From positions 2,369,001 to 2,433,000 of the forward strand of contig CP102593.1 of assembly GCA_025666215.1 (NCBI GenBank): DNA of 64,000 bases. The letters are read 5' to 3'. The DNA is from Xanthomonas campestris pv. phormiicola. Lineage in GTDB: Bacteria > Pseudomonadota > Gammaproteobacteria > Xanthomonadales > Xanthomonadaceae. Under the pieces are notes generated by a model that saw nothing but the letters and a program-made list of their open reading frames with translations, did not search any database and was not told where the DNA came from. Positions 54,340-63,156 of this stretch are shown here, piece after piece. A program made the position numbers and the translations under genes. Position 1 is the stretch's first letter. Every line of letters starts with the position of its first letter.

Positions 54340-55775
54340 AAGGTGCGTTGCAGGTCTTGGCCCCAGGCGGCCAGCTGGTCGAGCAGAGCCTGCTTGGTAG
54401 CATCGTTGGGGTGAGCCAGGCGTAAATCGGCCAGCTGTGCGTAGTAGCCGTCGAAGTTCAGTTCCGACAGGCCGCTGTCGTCGACCAGGCGCCGGCGCCG
54501 GTAGTCGTCCCAGCGGCCCTGCTCGGCGATGGACAGGGTCTGCGGCCAGTTGCGCGCACGGTAGCGGAACAGCAGTTCGGGCAGGCGCGGATCGCGGAAG
54601 CCGGTTTCCAGCGGCGCCAGCTGCGCCGGCGGGGTCGCCCGCACCTGCGCCATCGCGCGCTTGTCGGCATCGGCCAGGAAGCCGTCGTACAGCGACGCAT
54701 CGACGTCGGCCGGGGCCGCGGCGCGTTCGTCGCCGAACACGCGGCGGACCTTCTCGGCCAGCGCCGGCCGGGCCTCGCGCAGGCGCGCGGCCTTGGCCAG
54801 GAGCTGCGCCGGATCGAGCTGCAGGCGGGCGAAGTCGGGCTCGCGCAGGTGCGCCCAGGCGACCAGTGCCGGCGCCTTGTTCAGGTGCACTTCCTTCAGC
54901 GGGATGCGCTGCTCGCCCTCGGGCAGGTCGGCCTGCGGCGTGTACAGGCGATCGGCGATCTGCTCCGGCGTGTAGCGCAGCAGCGGCTCGATGTCGCCTT
55001 CCAGGTCGAACACCAGCACCCGGCTGTCGATGCGCGGATGCCGCGCCAGCGGCAGCACCGGCGCCGCGCACAGGCGCGCGGCCGGATAGCGCATCGACAC
55101 GTGCAGCACCGGCTGCATCGCCACCACGTCGAGCAGGCCGCCGCAGAAGCGCTTGTCGCGCAGTTTCAGCGCGTAGTCCCACAGCCGCGGCTGGCGCTCG
55201 CGAAACAGCCGCGCCATGCCGATGGTGGCATACACGTCGGACAGCGCCTCGTGCGCGTCGCCGTCGCGCACGCCGTTGGCCAGCGCCAGCTGCTCCAGCT
55301 TGAACGAGGTGGCGCCGTCCTCGCGCTGCGGCCAGACGATGCCTTCGGGGCGCAGCGCGTGCATCAGCCGCAGCATGTCCAGCAGGTCCCAGCGCGAATT
55401 GCCGCCGCGCCACTCGCGCTCGTACGGATCGTGGAAATTGCGGAACAGGCCGTGGCGCACGAATTCGTCGTCGAAGCGCAGCGAGTTGTAGCCCAGCGTG
55501 CAGGTCTGCGGCCGCGCCATCTGCTCGGCGATGCGCGCGAACGCATCGGCCTCGTTGACCCCGTCGCGCAGGGCCTGCTGCGGGGCGATGCCGGTGATCA
55601 GGGTGGCGATCGGCGAGGGCAGCAGGTCGTCGGCCGGCTGCACGAAGAAACTGACCGGCTCCTCGACCACGTTCAGCGCCGCATCGGTGCGCACCGCCGC
55701 GAACTGGGCGATGCGCGTGCGCCGCGGATCGGCACCGAAGGTTTCCAGGTCGTAGAAGAGAAAGCTGTCGGGCAT
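54336..55775 (-). CDS. sbcB: Exodeoxyribonuclease I
   Basis: This 479-residue 3'-5' single-strand exonuclease (E. coli 475) acts in recombination and repair. The DnaQ-like DEDD catalytic residues are seen in FLFYDLETFG (Asp9, Glu11), NSLRFDDEFVRHGLF and AHEALSDVYATIGMARL. The C-terminal SH3-like and helical ExoI regions follow (LKEVHLNKAPALVAW...; LFRYRARNWPQTLSIAEQGRWDDYRRRRL). The ATG at 55775 gives the canonical start. DUF2461 overlaps its stop. Confidence 0.95.
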   Translation of the reverse strand: MPDSFLFYDLETFGADPRRTRIAQFAAVRTDAALNVVEEPVSFFVQPADDLLPSPIATLITGIAPQQALRDGVNEADAFARIAEQMARPQTCTLGYNSLRFDDEFVRHGLFRNFHDPYEREWRGGNSRWDLLDMLRLMHALRPEGIVWPQREDGATSFKLEQLALANGVRDGDAHEALSDVYATIGMARLFRERQPRLWDYALKLRDKRFCGGLLDVVAMQPVLHVSMRYPAARLCAAPVLPLARHPRIDSRVLVFDLEGDIEPLLRYTPEQIADRLYTPQADLPEGEQRIPLKEVHLNKAPALVAWAHLREPDFARLQLDPAQLLAKAARLREARPALAEKVRRVFGDERAAAPADVDASLYDGFLADADKRAMAQVRATPPAQLAPLETGFRDPRLPELLFRYRARNWPQTLSIAEQGRWDDYRRRRLVDDSGLSELNFDGYYAQLADLRLAHPNDATKQALLDQLAAWGQDLQRTL

Positions 55776-55850
55776 CGGGGAGTCGGCGGTATGTGGTGGT
55801 GGAGCGTCGGCCGCGGCTGCGTTGTTGCTTGCGTGACGCATAGGCCGGCT

Positions 55851-55922
55851 TGTGCAGGAGCGGCTTCAGCCGCGACCGGCGCTACCGGTAATGCCGGTCG
55901 CGGCTGAAGCCGCTCCTGCACA
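55851..55922. repeat. Perfect 30-bp inverted repeat, 12-nt loop
   Basis: Arms at 55851-55880 and 55893-55922 are exact reverse complements over 30 nt. The loop is GCTACCGGTAAT. It lies between kmo and sbcB, both on the minus strand, and would form a very stable RNA or DNA cruciform. There is no T-run, so simple termination is not the obvious role. Arms belong to the AGGAGCGGCTTCAGCCGCGAC repeat family seen at 20688-21144, 52781-52942 and 53566-53627. Confidence 0.92.
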
Positions 55923-55940
55923 GGGTAAGGCAAGATCGGC

Positions 55941-57320
55941 TCAATGCGCGCCCTCCAGCGGCGCCAGGCGTTCGTGCACGGTGCGTTGCAGCCAGGCCCA
56001 GTCGATCCGCGACAGGTCGCTGTGGCCCTGCGTGGCCTGCACCAGGATCTGGCGCTGGATCTCGCTGCGCTCCAGTGCCAGCGCGTACGCCGTGCGCAGG
56101 AAGGTGACCATGGTGTAGTGCGGCACGAAGCGGGTCGGGTGACGCGCCTGCAGCGCCTGCTCCAGCTCGCGCTGCAGCAGGAAGCCGGCATCGCCGACGC
56201 GGTCGCGCATCTCGATGTAGTTCTCCAGCGCCATCTGCTGGATCGCGCTGGCGTTGGGTTTGCGCTCGGCCTCGAATGCGGCGTAGGCGCGGCCCAGGTC
56301 CGGCCCGCGCTGCAGGTGCGCGGCCAGGGCGACGCAATCCTCGAACGCGCAGTTCATGCCTTGGCCGTGGAACGGCACCATCGCATGCGCGGCATCGCCG
56401 AGCAGCACCGCGCGCCCGTCCAGGTGCCAGCGTTCCAGGCGCAGCGTGCCGAGCAGGCCCGGCGGGTGCTGTTCCCAGTGTTCGGCCAGTTGCGGCATCA
56501 GCGGCAGCGCATCGGCGAAGTCGCGTTCGAACAGCGCCAGGGCTTCCGCGCCGCTGCGGGTGGTGGCGAAACTGGGCTCGCCTTCGTTCGGCAGGAACAG
56601 GGTGACGGTGAAGGTGCCTTCGTCGTTGGGCAGGGCGATGCACATGTAGTGCCCGCGCGGCCAGATGTGCAGCGCGTTGGCCTCGATGCGGAAGCTGCCG
56701 TCCGGGTTGGGCGGGATCTCCAGTTCCTTGTACGAATGGTCCAGGAACTCGGTGTGTTCGGCCATCGGCGACTTGCGCTGCATCGCCGCGCGCAGCGCCG
56801 AGCCGGCGCCGTCGGCGCCGATCATGCTGCGGAAGCGGATGTCGTGCGGCTGGTCGTCGCGGTCGTCGATGAAGCGCGCGTAGCCGGCGTCGAAGTCCAC
56901 CGTGTGCAGGCGCCGGTAGAAGTGGATCTGCGCGCCGGCCTGTTCGGCCAGCTGCAGCAGGGTGATGTTGAGGTCGTTGCGGTGCACCGACCAGATCACT
57001 TCGCTGTCGTCGCGGCCATAGCGTTGCAACTGCTGGCGGCCGTCGGCGAAATGCACCATGCGCCCGCGCATCATCACCGCCTTGGCCATCACCGCGGCGT
57101 CGGCGCCGGCCTGGCGCAGCGCGTGCAGGCCGCGCTCGGCCAGCGCCAGGTTGATCGAGCGGCCGCGCTCGTAGTCCTGGATGCGCGGATCGCCGCGGCG
57201 CTCGTAGACGGTGACGCGCCAGCCCTGGCGCGAGAGCAGGATGGCGAGCAGGGAACCGGCCAGGCCGGCGCCGATCAGGGTGATGCTGCGGGGGGAGACG
57301 CTCAAGGAGAAATCCGGCAT
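55941..57320 (-). CDS. kmo: Kynurenine 3-monooxygenase
   Basis: This 459-residue FAD-dependent aromatic hydroxylase converts kynurenine to 3-hydroxykynurenine with NADPH and O2. It has the GxGxxG FAD motif IGAGLAGSLLAILL (about 16-29), the family segment ERRGDPRIQDYERGRSINLALAERGLHAL, GADGAGSALR and GDAAHAMVPFHGQGMNCAFEDC (second FAD contact). Two C-terminal hydrophobic stretches of the eukaryotic enzyme are not obvious. It is the third enzyme of the kyn gene group, 34 bp after kynU. Tryptophan dioxygenase and formamidase genes are not in the window. Confidence 0.95.
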   Translation of the reverse strand: MPDFSLSVSPRSITLIGAGLAGSLLAILLSRQGWRVTVYERRGDPRIQDYERGRSINLALAERGLHALRQAGADAAVMAKAVMMRGRMVHFADGRQQLQRYGRDDSEVIWSVHRNDLNITLLQLAEQAGAQIHFYRRLHTVDFDAGYARFIDDRDDQPHDIRFRSMIGADGAGSALRAAMQRKSPMAEHTEFLDHSYKELEIPPNPDGSFRIEANALHIWPRGHYMCIALPNDEGTFTVTLFLPNEGEPSFATTRSGAEALALFERDFADALPLMPQLAEHWEQHPPGLLGTLRLERWHLDGRAVLLGDAAHAMVPFHGQGMNCAFEDCVALAAHLQRGPDLGRAYAAFEAERKPNASAIQQMALENYIEMRDRVGDAGFLLQRELEQALQARHPTRFVPHYTMVTFLRTAYALALERSEIQRQILVQATQGHSDLSRIDWAWLQRTVHERLAPLEGAH

Positions 57321-57354
57321 GACGCGCGGCGGTGGCCGCGCAGGAGGGGGCGGC

Positions 57355-58626
57355 TCAGACGCCGGCCCAGGTTTCCGCTTCCTCGACGAAGCGGTAGACG
57401 TCGCGATAGCGGGTGTACAGCGGCACCGGGCTGATCCGGATCACGTCCGGCTCGCGCCAGTCGCCGAGCACGCCGACCGATTGCAGGTACTCGAACAGCG
57501 CACGGCCGCGCTCGCGGCCGCCGATCACACGCAGCGACAGCTGGCAGCCGCGCTGCGCCGGGTCGGCCGGGGTGAGGATCTGCAGGGTCTCGGCCAGGCG
57601 CGCGCGGATCAGCGTCTCCAGGTAGCCGGTGAGCTGCAGCGACTTGCGCCGCAGCGCCGGCAGCCCGGCGCGTTCGAACAGCTCCAGCGAGGCGCGCAGC
57701 GGTGCCATGCTCAGCACCGGCGGATTGCTCAGCTGCCAGCCGTCGGCGCCGGGCGCGGCGACGAACTCCGGCCGCATCTGGAAGCGGGTGCGCTTGTCGT
57801 GGCCCCACCAGCCGGCGAAGCGCGGCGTGTCGCCGTGGCCGTGGCGCTCGTGCACGAAGGCGCCGGCGACCGCGCCGGGACCGGCATTGAGGTACTTGTA
57901 GTGGCACCACACCGCGAAATCGGGCGCGGTGTCGTGCAGGGTCAAGGGGATGTTGCCGACGGCATGCGCCAGATCGAAACCGACCGCCGCGCCGGCCGCG
58001 CGCGCCAGCCGCGCCACCGCGTCCAGGTCGAAGGCCTGCCCGGTGCGGTACTGCACGCCCGGCCACAGCACCAGCGCCAGGCGCGGGCCGTGTTCGCCGA
58101 TGGCGCGTTCGATCGCCGCCAGCGACACGGTGCCGTCGGCGCCGTCGGGCTGCACTTCGATCAGCTCGGTGGCCGGGTCGAAGCCGTGGAAGCGGATCTG
58201 CGAGGCCAGCGCATGCTGGTCGGACGGGAACGCGCCGGCCTCGATCAGGATCGCCGGGCGCTCGCGGGTCGGGCGGTAGAAACTGACCATCAGCAGGTGC
58301 AGATTCACCGTCAGCGTGTTCATCGCCACCACTTCGTGCGGCAGCGCCCCGACCAGCTGCGCCAGCGGCGCGGCCAGCAGTTCGTGATAGGTCATCCACT
58401 GGGTGTCGCCGGTGAAGTGGCCTTCCACCGCCAGCGTCGACCACTTGTCCAGCACCTCCTGCACCGCGGCGCGCGCGCCGCGCGGCTGCAGGCCGAGCGA
58501 ATTGCCGACGAAGTAGGCCTGGTCGGCGCCCTGGTGCTGCGGGAACAGGAATTCGCGGCGCAGCTCGCGCAGCGGGTCGGCGGCGTCGAGCGCGGTGGCG
58601 TGGTGGCGGGTCAGGATCTCGTTCAT
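57355..58626 (-). CDS. kynU: Kynureninase
   Basis: This 423-residue PLP enzyme cleaves kynurenine or 3-hydroxykynurenine, giving alanine plus anthranilate or 3-hydroxyanthranilate. Characteristic segments are VGNSLGLQPRGAR, NTLTVNLHLLMVSFYRPT, AGAFPSDQHALASQIRFHG, VGFDLAHAVGNIPL and the PLP lysine in HYKYLNAGPG (Lys244). The ATG at 58626 is chosen; an earlier in-frame ATG adds nine residues without family match. It lies 30 bp after the FUSC gene. Confidence 0.96.
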   Translation of the reverse strand: MNEILTRHHATALDAADPLRELRREFLFPQHQGADQAYFVGNSLGLQPRGARAAVQEVLDKWSTLAVEGHFTGDTQWMTYHELLAAPLAQLVGALPHEVVAMNTLTVNLHLLMVSFYRPTRERPAILIEAGAFPSDQHALASQIRFHGFDPATELIEVQPDGADGTVSLAAIERAIGEHGPRLALVLWPGVQYRTGQAFDLDAVARLARAAGAAVGFDLAHAVGNIPLTLHDTAPDFAVWCHYKYLNAGPGAVAGAFVHERHGHGDTPRFAGWWGHDKRTRFQMRPEFVAAPGADGWQLSNPPVLSMAPLRASLELFERAGLPALRRKSLQLTGYLETLIRARLAETLQILTPADPAQRGCQLSLRVIGGRERGRALFEYLQSVGVLGDWREPDVIRISPVPLYTRYRDVYRFVEEAETWAGV

Positions 58627-58656
58627 CGGCAGCGGGTGACAGGACCAGGGCACAGT

Positions 58657-60792
58657 CTACCGGTCGCGGCGTAGCGCTTCGTCGGCGACCGTGGCGGCGG
58701 CCGGCAGCATGGCGCTGCGCAGCAGGTGGGTGAGGGTGCCGACGCTGTCGGCGACGCGGTCGCCGGTGTCGGCCAGCGCGGCCAGCGCCGAGCCGTCGCT
58801 GGCCTCCTGTAGATGCGCGGCCAGCGCCTCGGCCAGGCGCCGTTCGTCGTTGCGCAAGGTCGCCTGTGCCGGCGGGGTGCCGCTGCGCAGGCTGTCGGCC
58901 AGTTGCGTCAGTGCGGCATGCGCCTGGCGCCGGAACTGCTCCAGTTCCGGCAACGGCGGCAGCGGCGGGCTGTCGCGCAGCACCGCTTCCAGCGCCAGCG
59001 AGGCGCGGATCAGGCGGTTGCCGTTGGCCAGCACCGACTCGGCCAGTTTCAGTTCGCGCAGGTTGCGCTTGCGCCGCGGCTCGCCGCGCAGCCGCTCGAT
59101 CGAGGCCTGCACGTTGCTGCGCGCGGTACGCGACGCGGCGCGGGTCTCCGGCAGCGCCTGCAGGCGGCCTTCGAGCAGCGCGGCGAGGTGGTCGCGATAC
59201 GCGAGCAACAGCTGCGCCAGGGTGGCGCGGATATGCCGCCGCTCCCAGGTCGGCCACAGCGCATAGGCGACCAGCGCCAGCGCGCTGCCGAGCACGGTGG
59301 CCTGGATGCGCTCGCCGATCGCCTCGCCCGGGGCCATGCCCTCGAACGACAGCAGCAGCACCAGCATGCCGGTCAGGCAGGCCACGCCAAGGCCGTAGTT
59401 GACCTGGGTCAGCAGGCGGAAGCCCAGGCAGAACACGGTCAGCAACAGCAGCCGCACCACCGCGCCGTCCATCGTGAAGTGGGCCAGCACGGTGGCCAGC
59501 ACCAGCCCGGCGAAGGTGCCGGCCACGCGCAAGGCGCCGAAGCTGAGGGTGCCGCCGAAATCCGGCTTGAGCACGATCGCGGTGGTCATCGGGATCCAGT
59601 AGCCGTGCGGGATCGCCTGCCAGCGTTCGAACAGCACCGCCAGGCTCAGGCACACCCCGCAGCGCAAGGCATGCCGGAACGCGACCGAGGAGAAGCCGAG
59701 GTTGGCGCGCAGGGTCTGCAGCGGCGCCAGCGGACGCAGCGCTGCCGGCAATCTTGCTTCGGCCAGCTCGGCCTGGATCTCGCCGCGGCTGCTGGCCCAG
59801 TGGCCGTTGCGCACCAGCGCGCGCAGCTGCCCGCCCAGGCCCTGCGCGCGGGCCACGGCGATGCGCAGCAGGCGCCGCTCGCGGGTGTCCTGCGCTTGCG
59901 CCTGGGCCTGCGCCAGCGCCTCGGCCAGATCGTCGAAGCCGGTCATCGAGGCCTCCGCCGCGGCCGGGTCTTCGGCGTTGTCCAGGGCGTAGGCGAGCTG
60001 GTCCAGCACCACCGCGCTGCGCTCCAGCACGCGCTCGATCGGCAGCCGCGCGCTCGAGGCCTCGTCCAGGCGCGCGTGCAGGTCGGCCAGGGTCAGCAGT
60101 TCCAGCCGCGCGCGTTCGCACAGCTCGGCGATGATCCGGAACGACTGCACCGCCAGCCCGCGCGAGCGATGCTCGCCGTGCAGCATCACCATCGCCTCGA
60201 GTACCGCTTCGGTGGCCGGCGGCGCCAGCGTCGCGCTCGGCCGCTGGCGGGCGATGCCGGCCAGTTGCCGCATCAGCTCGGCCAGCGCGAAGCGCTCCGG
60301 GCGGTAGCGCTGCAGCGGCCAGGCGGCCAGCGCCATCAGCATCTGCAGCACGCCGCCGGCGAAGATCAGCGCGGCCACGCCGACGCTCTGCGCCGCCGGC
60401 AGGCGCACGTCGGCGCTGACCACCAGTAGGATCATGCTGGTCAGCCCGACCCGCGCCGCGACCGGGCCCAGCGCCACCAGCAGGCCGCCGCCCAGGCCCA
60501 GCAGCAGCGCCGCCAGCGCCAGCGCCGCGGTATGCGCGCCGATCAGCATGCCCAGCAGCGCCGCGCCGCCGGCCGCCAGCGCGGCCATCAGCATGCGCTG
60601 CATGCGCGCCCGGTATGGCCCGGGCTGGTCGGAGAACATGGTGTTCAGCGCGCCGGTGGCCATCGCCAGGCCGAGCGCGGCGTGGCCGCTGGCCACGCCC
60701 GCGGCGAGCGGGGCGACCACCGCGAAGGTGTTGCGCAGGGCGACGCGGAGCGGAACGTCGCGCGGCTTCAGCGCGATCAGGCTATGCAGCAT
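58657..60792 (-). CDS. FUSC-family membrane protein inside the kynurenine operon
   Basis: This 711-residue inner-membrane protein of the FUSC/YccS-AaeB type has an N-terminal bundle of about six helices (about 20-165: VVAPLAAGVASGHAALGLAMATG, MLIGAHTAALALAALLLGLGGGLLVAL). A long cytoplasmic helical region (165-360) and a second helix bundle (about 365-510: SLAVLFERWQAIPHGYWIPMTTAIVLKPDFGGTL) follow. FUSC members include aromatic carboxylic-acid exporters. Between haaO and kynU it is 33 bp from one and 30 bp from the other, so it is part of the operon. Export of anthranilate-type acids is an inference from family and position. Confidence 0.92.
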   Translation of the reverse strand: MLHSLIALKPRDVPLRVALRNTFAVVAPLAAGVASGHAALGLAMATGALNTMFSDQPGPYRARMQRMLMAALAAGGAALLGMLIGAHTAALALAALLLGLGGGLLVALGPVAARVGLTSMILLVVSADVRLPAAQSVGVAALIFAGGVLQMLMALAAWPLQRYRPERFALAELMRQLAGIARQRPSATLAPPATEAVLEAMVMLHGEHRSRGLAVQSFRIIAELCERARLELLTLADLHARLDEASSARLPIERVLERSAVVLDQLAYALDNAEDPAAAEASMTGFDDLAEALAQAQAQAQDTRERRLLRIAVARAQGLGGQLRALVRNGHWASSRGEIQAELAEARLPAALRPLAPLQTLRANLGFSSVAFRHALRCGVCLSLAVLFERWQAIPHGYWIPMTTAIVLKPDFGGTLSFGALRVAGTFAGLVLATVLAHFTMDGAVVRLLLLTVFCLGFRLLTQVNYGLGVACLTGMLVLLLSFEGMAPGEAIGERIQATVLGSALALVAYALWPTWERRHIRATLAQLLLAYRDHLAALLEGRLQALPETRAASRTARSNVQASIERLRGEPRRKRNLRELKLAESVLANGNRLIRASLALEAVLRDSPPLPPLPELEQFRRQAHAALTQLADSLRSGTPPAQATLRNDERRLAEALAAHLQEASDGSALAALADTGDRVADSVGTLTHLLRSAMLPAAATVADEALRRDR

Positions 60793-60825
60793 CGCAGCCC
60801 GGCGCGATGGTCGGCGAGGGCGCGC

Positions 60826-61350
60826 TCACGGCGCGGCGACGGGCGCCGGCACCGGGTGCAGCTGTCCGCAACGGCCGCAGGTGCGCAGCGCCTCGGAGGC
60901 GTAGAAGCGCGCGAATACCGGCGGGAAATCGGTCTCGATGTTGCGCAGCGGGAAATACTCTGCGTACAGCAGGTGGTTGCAGCGTTCGCAGTACCACTGC
61001 AGGCCGTCGTTCTCGTGCGGCAGGCGCCGGCGTTCGATCACCAGGCCCACCGAATCGGGCCCCCGCTGCGGCGAATGCGGCACCTTCGGCGGCAGCAGGA
61101 AGGTCTCGCCGGCACGGATCGGGATCTCGCGCACCGCACCGTCTTCCTGGACCTTCAGCACCATCTCGCCTTCGAGCTGATAGAACCACTCCGGGCCTTC
61201 GTCGTAGTGGAAGTCCGAGCGCGCGTTCGGTCCGCCGACCACCATCACGATGAAGTCGCCGGCGTAGATGCACTTGTTGCCCACCGGCGGTTTCAGCAGG
61301 TGCCGGTGTTCTTCGATCCAGGCGTGCAGGTTGAGCGGGGCGGGGAGCAT
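60826..61350 (-). CDS. haaO: 3-hydroxyanthranilate 3,4-dioxygenase
   Basis: This 174-residue cupin dioxygenase opens 3-hydroxyanthranilate to the precursor of quinolinate. The Fe ligands are His48 (FHYDEG), Glu54 (EWFYQLEGE) and His92 (VPHSPQRG). The C-terminus carries a second, rubredoxin-like metal site with Cys121-x2-Cys124 and Cys158-x2-Cys161, typical of bacterial HAAO. It is the first enzyme gene of the kyn group on the minus strand, 39 bp after carbonic anhydrase. Confidence 0.96.
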   Translation of the reverse strand: MLPAPLNLHAWIEEHRHLLKPPVGNKCIYAGDFIVMVVGGPNARSDFHYDEGPEWFYQLEGEMVLKVQEDGAVREIPIRAGETFLLPPKVPHSPQRGPDSVGLVIERRRLPHENDGLQWYCERCNHLLYAEYFPLRNIETDFPPVFARFYASEALRTCGRCGQLHPVPAPVAAP

Positions 61351-61389
61351 GCGGTGTCCTCGGGCAGTCGTGTCGGCGCCGGCACGGGA

Positions 61390-62052
61390 TCAGCGATCCT
61401 CGCGATCCTGATAGATCCGCGCCAGTGCGGCATCGTAGCGCGGCGCCAGGTCCTCGATCCGCTCCAATTCCATGCCCAGGTCGTGGACGCGGCCGTCGCG
61501 CAGGCTGTAGACCCAGCCGTGCACGGTCAGTTCCTGGCCGGCGGCCCAGGCATCGCGCACGATCGAGGTGCGGCTGACGTTGACCACCTGCTCGAGCACG
61601 TTGAGTTCGCACAGGCGCGCGTGCTGCAGGGTCAGGTCGCCGGCCTGCTGCAGGCAGCCCTCGTGTTTTTCGGCGACGTCGGTGACGTGGCGGATCCAGT
61701 TGTCGACCAGGCCCAGGCGCGCGCGGGTCAGTCCGGCATGCACGCCGCCGCAGCCGTAGTGGCCGACCACCAGGATGTGCCGTACCTTCAGCACCTCGAC
61801 CGCGAACTGGATCACCGACAGGCAGTTGAGGTCGGTATGCACGACCACGTTGGCGATGTTGCGGTGGACGAACACCTCGCCCGGCGCCATGTCGATGATC
61901 TGGTTGGCCGGCACCCGCGAATCGGAGCAGCCGATCCACAGGTATTCCGGGGTCTGCTGCTTGGACAGGCGACCGAAGAATTCCGGATCCTCGCGATTGA
62001 TGCGCTCGGACCAGGCACGGTTGTTGTGCAGTAGCTGATCGATTTTGCTCAT
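61390..62052 (-). CDS. can: Beta-class carbonic anhydrase
   Basis: This 220-residue zinc enzyme interconverts CO2 and bicarbonate. The zinc ligands and catalytic Asp occupy exactly the E. coli Can positions: Cys42 and Asp44 (GCSDSRVP), His98 and Cys101 (VGHYGCGGV). The start is the ATG at 62052; a GTG two codons earlier is possible. It reads toward haaO with a 39-bp gap, so it may be the promoter-proximal gene of the kyn operon or simply adjacent. Confidence 0.96.
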   Translation of the reverse strand: MSKIDQLLHNNRAWSERINREDPEFFGRLSKQQTPEYLWIGCSDSRVPANQIIDMAPGEVFVHRNIANVVVHTDLNCLSVIQFAVEVLKVRHILVVGHYGCGGVHAGLTRARLGLVDNWIRHVTDVAEKHEGCLQQAGDLTLQHARLCELNVLEQVVNVSRTSIVRDAWAAGQELTVHGWVYSLRDGRVHDLGMELERIEDLAPRYDAALARIYQDREDR

Positions 62053-62210
62053 AGCCACGCATTATTCCAGAATCCGGCGCGCACATGGGCGCGTCGCGGC
62101 GGCTGCGGGAGTGGCGCGGTTCATCGGCGCGGCGGCGGCGCGGACACACGCCGGCGTATGTTGGTCGGGACGCGCGGCGCGCCCGCGATCGTGCGCGGAC
62201 GCAGGCGTCG

Positions 62211-62834
62211 TCAGCGCCGCTGCAGGCGCTCGCGCATCAGCGCGGCCACCGCCTGCGCGCCAGGATCGGCCTGCGCCTGCAAGGCCTCGCGCACCGCCGT
62301 CACGTTCGCGGGCGGGTGGTTCTGGCTCAGTTTGAACTTCAGTTCGACCCGCTCCGGTTCGAAACGGAAGCCGACGATGCCGCGCAGCTGGCGCCGGTGC
62401 GCATCGTTGTGCGGCTCGTAGCGCCAGTCGCTGCCGAGCGCGTGCTCGTGGCGTTCACTGAGCCGGGCCACGATGTCGGCCAGCAGCGCTTCGTCGTCGC
62501 TGGCCTGCAACCGGCCATGCAGGTGCGCGGTGGCATAGTTCCAGGTCGGTACCCGTGCCATCGCTTCCTTGTCCGGATACCAGCCCGGCGACACGTAGGC
62601 CTGCGGGCCGTGCACGATCAGCAGCGCCGGGCCGCGGTGCCGCGATTGCGGATTGGCGCGCGCCCAATGGCCCTCGATCACGATGCGCGTGCCGTCGCGC
62701 CGGTACAGCACCGGCAGCGGCGTGGCGCAGGGCAGGCCGTCGGCGACGGTGACCAGGGTGACGAACGGATCGCGCGCGATCAGCGCGTCGAGCGCGCCCA
62801 GGTCGGTTTCGGCGAACGCCGGCGGGACGTGCAT
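62211..62834 (-). CDS. paiB: PaiB-family FMN-binding regulator
   Basis: This 207-residue protein matches PaiB (FMN-binding negative transcriptional regulator): MHVPPAFAETDLGALDALIARDPFVTLVTVADGLPCATPLPVLYRRDGTRIVIEGHWARANPQ, then GPQAYVSPGWYPDKEAMARVPTWNYATAHLHGRL and a C-terminal FKLSQNHPPANVTAV. The split-barrel FMN fold is known; gene control in Bacillus sporulation gave the name, but the role in proteobacteria is unclear. It follows the small gene at 62842-63156 by 7 bp. Confidence 0.92.
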   Translation of the reverse strand: MHVPPAFAETDLGALDALIARDPFVTLVTVADGLPCATPLPVLYRRDGTRIVIEGHWARANPQSRHRGPALLIVHGPQAYVSPGWYPDKEAMARVPTWNYATAHLHGRLQASDDEALLADIVARLSERHEHALGSDWRYEPHNDAHRRQLRGIVGFRFEPERVELKFKLSQNHPPANVTAVREALQAQADPGAQAVAALMRERLQRR

Positions 62835-62841
62835 CGGCGGC

Positions 62842-63156
62842 TCAGGCGCGCGTGCCCAGGGTCTGGGTCATGCGTCCGCGCAGCGCGGCATCGTTGTCGG
62901 CCTGCGGCGGCGCCACTTCGTGCAGCGAGAACCCGCGCGCCAGCGCGTCGTCCTCGTCCAGGCCGTCGAAGGCGACGAACTCGGCGTCGAACAATGCCGC
63001 CTGCGCGGTGTCCTCGCTGTCGTAGCTGAGCGTGTTGCCGTCGCTGTCCAGCACCTCGGCGGTGCCGGCGTCGCGCACGCGCAGGCGCGCCCACACCAGG
63101 ATGCGGCCGAGGCTGGCCAGGTACCACCGATCGGCGGCGGAAGCGTCTGAAGTCAT
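62842..63156 (-). CDS. Small conserved-looking protein of unknown function
   Basis: This 104-residue soluble acidic protein has no signal peptide or membrane segment. It has a WYLASLGRILVWARLRVRDAGTAEVLDSDGNTLSYDSEDTAQAALFDAEFVAFDGLDEDDALARGFSL layout that suggests a small alpha-beta domain. Its ATG overlaps the stop of the membrane-protein gene before it by 4 bp, and paiB follows after 7 bp, so it belongs to an asnS-downstream cluster. I do not recognise the family. Confidence 0.7.
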   Translation of the reverse strand: MTSDASAADRWYLASLGRILVWARLRVRDAGTAEVLDSDGNTLSYDSEDTAQAALFDAEFVAFDGLDEDDALARGFSLHEVAPPQADNDAALRGRMTQTLGTRA

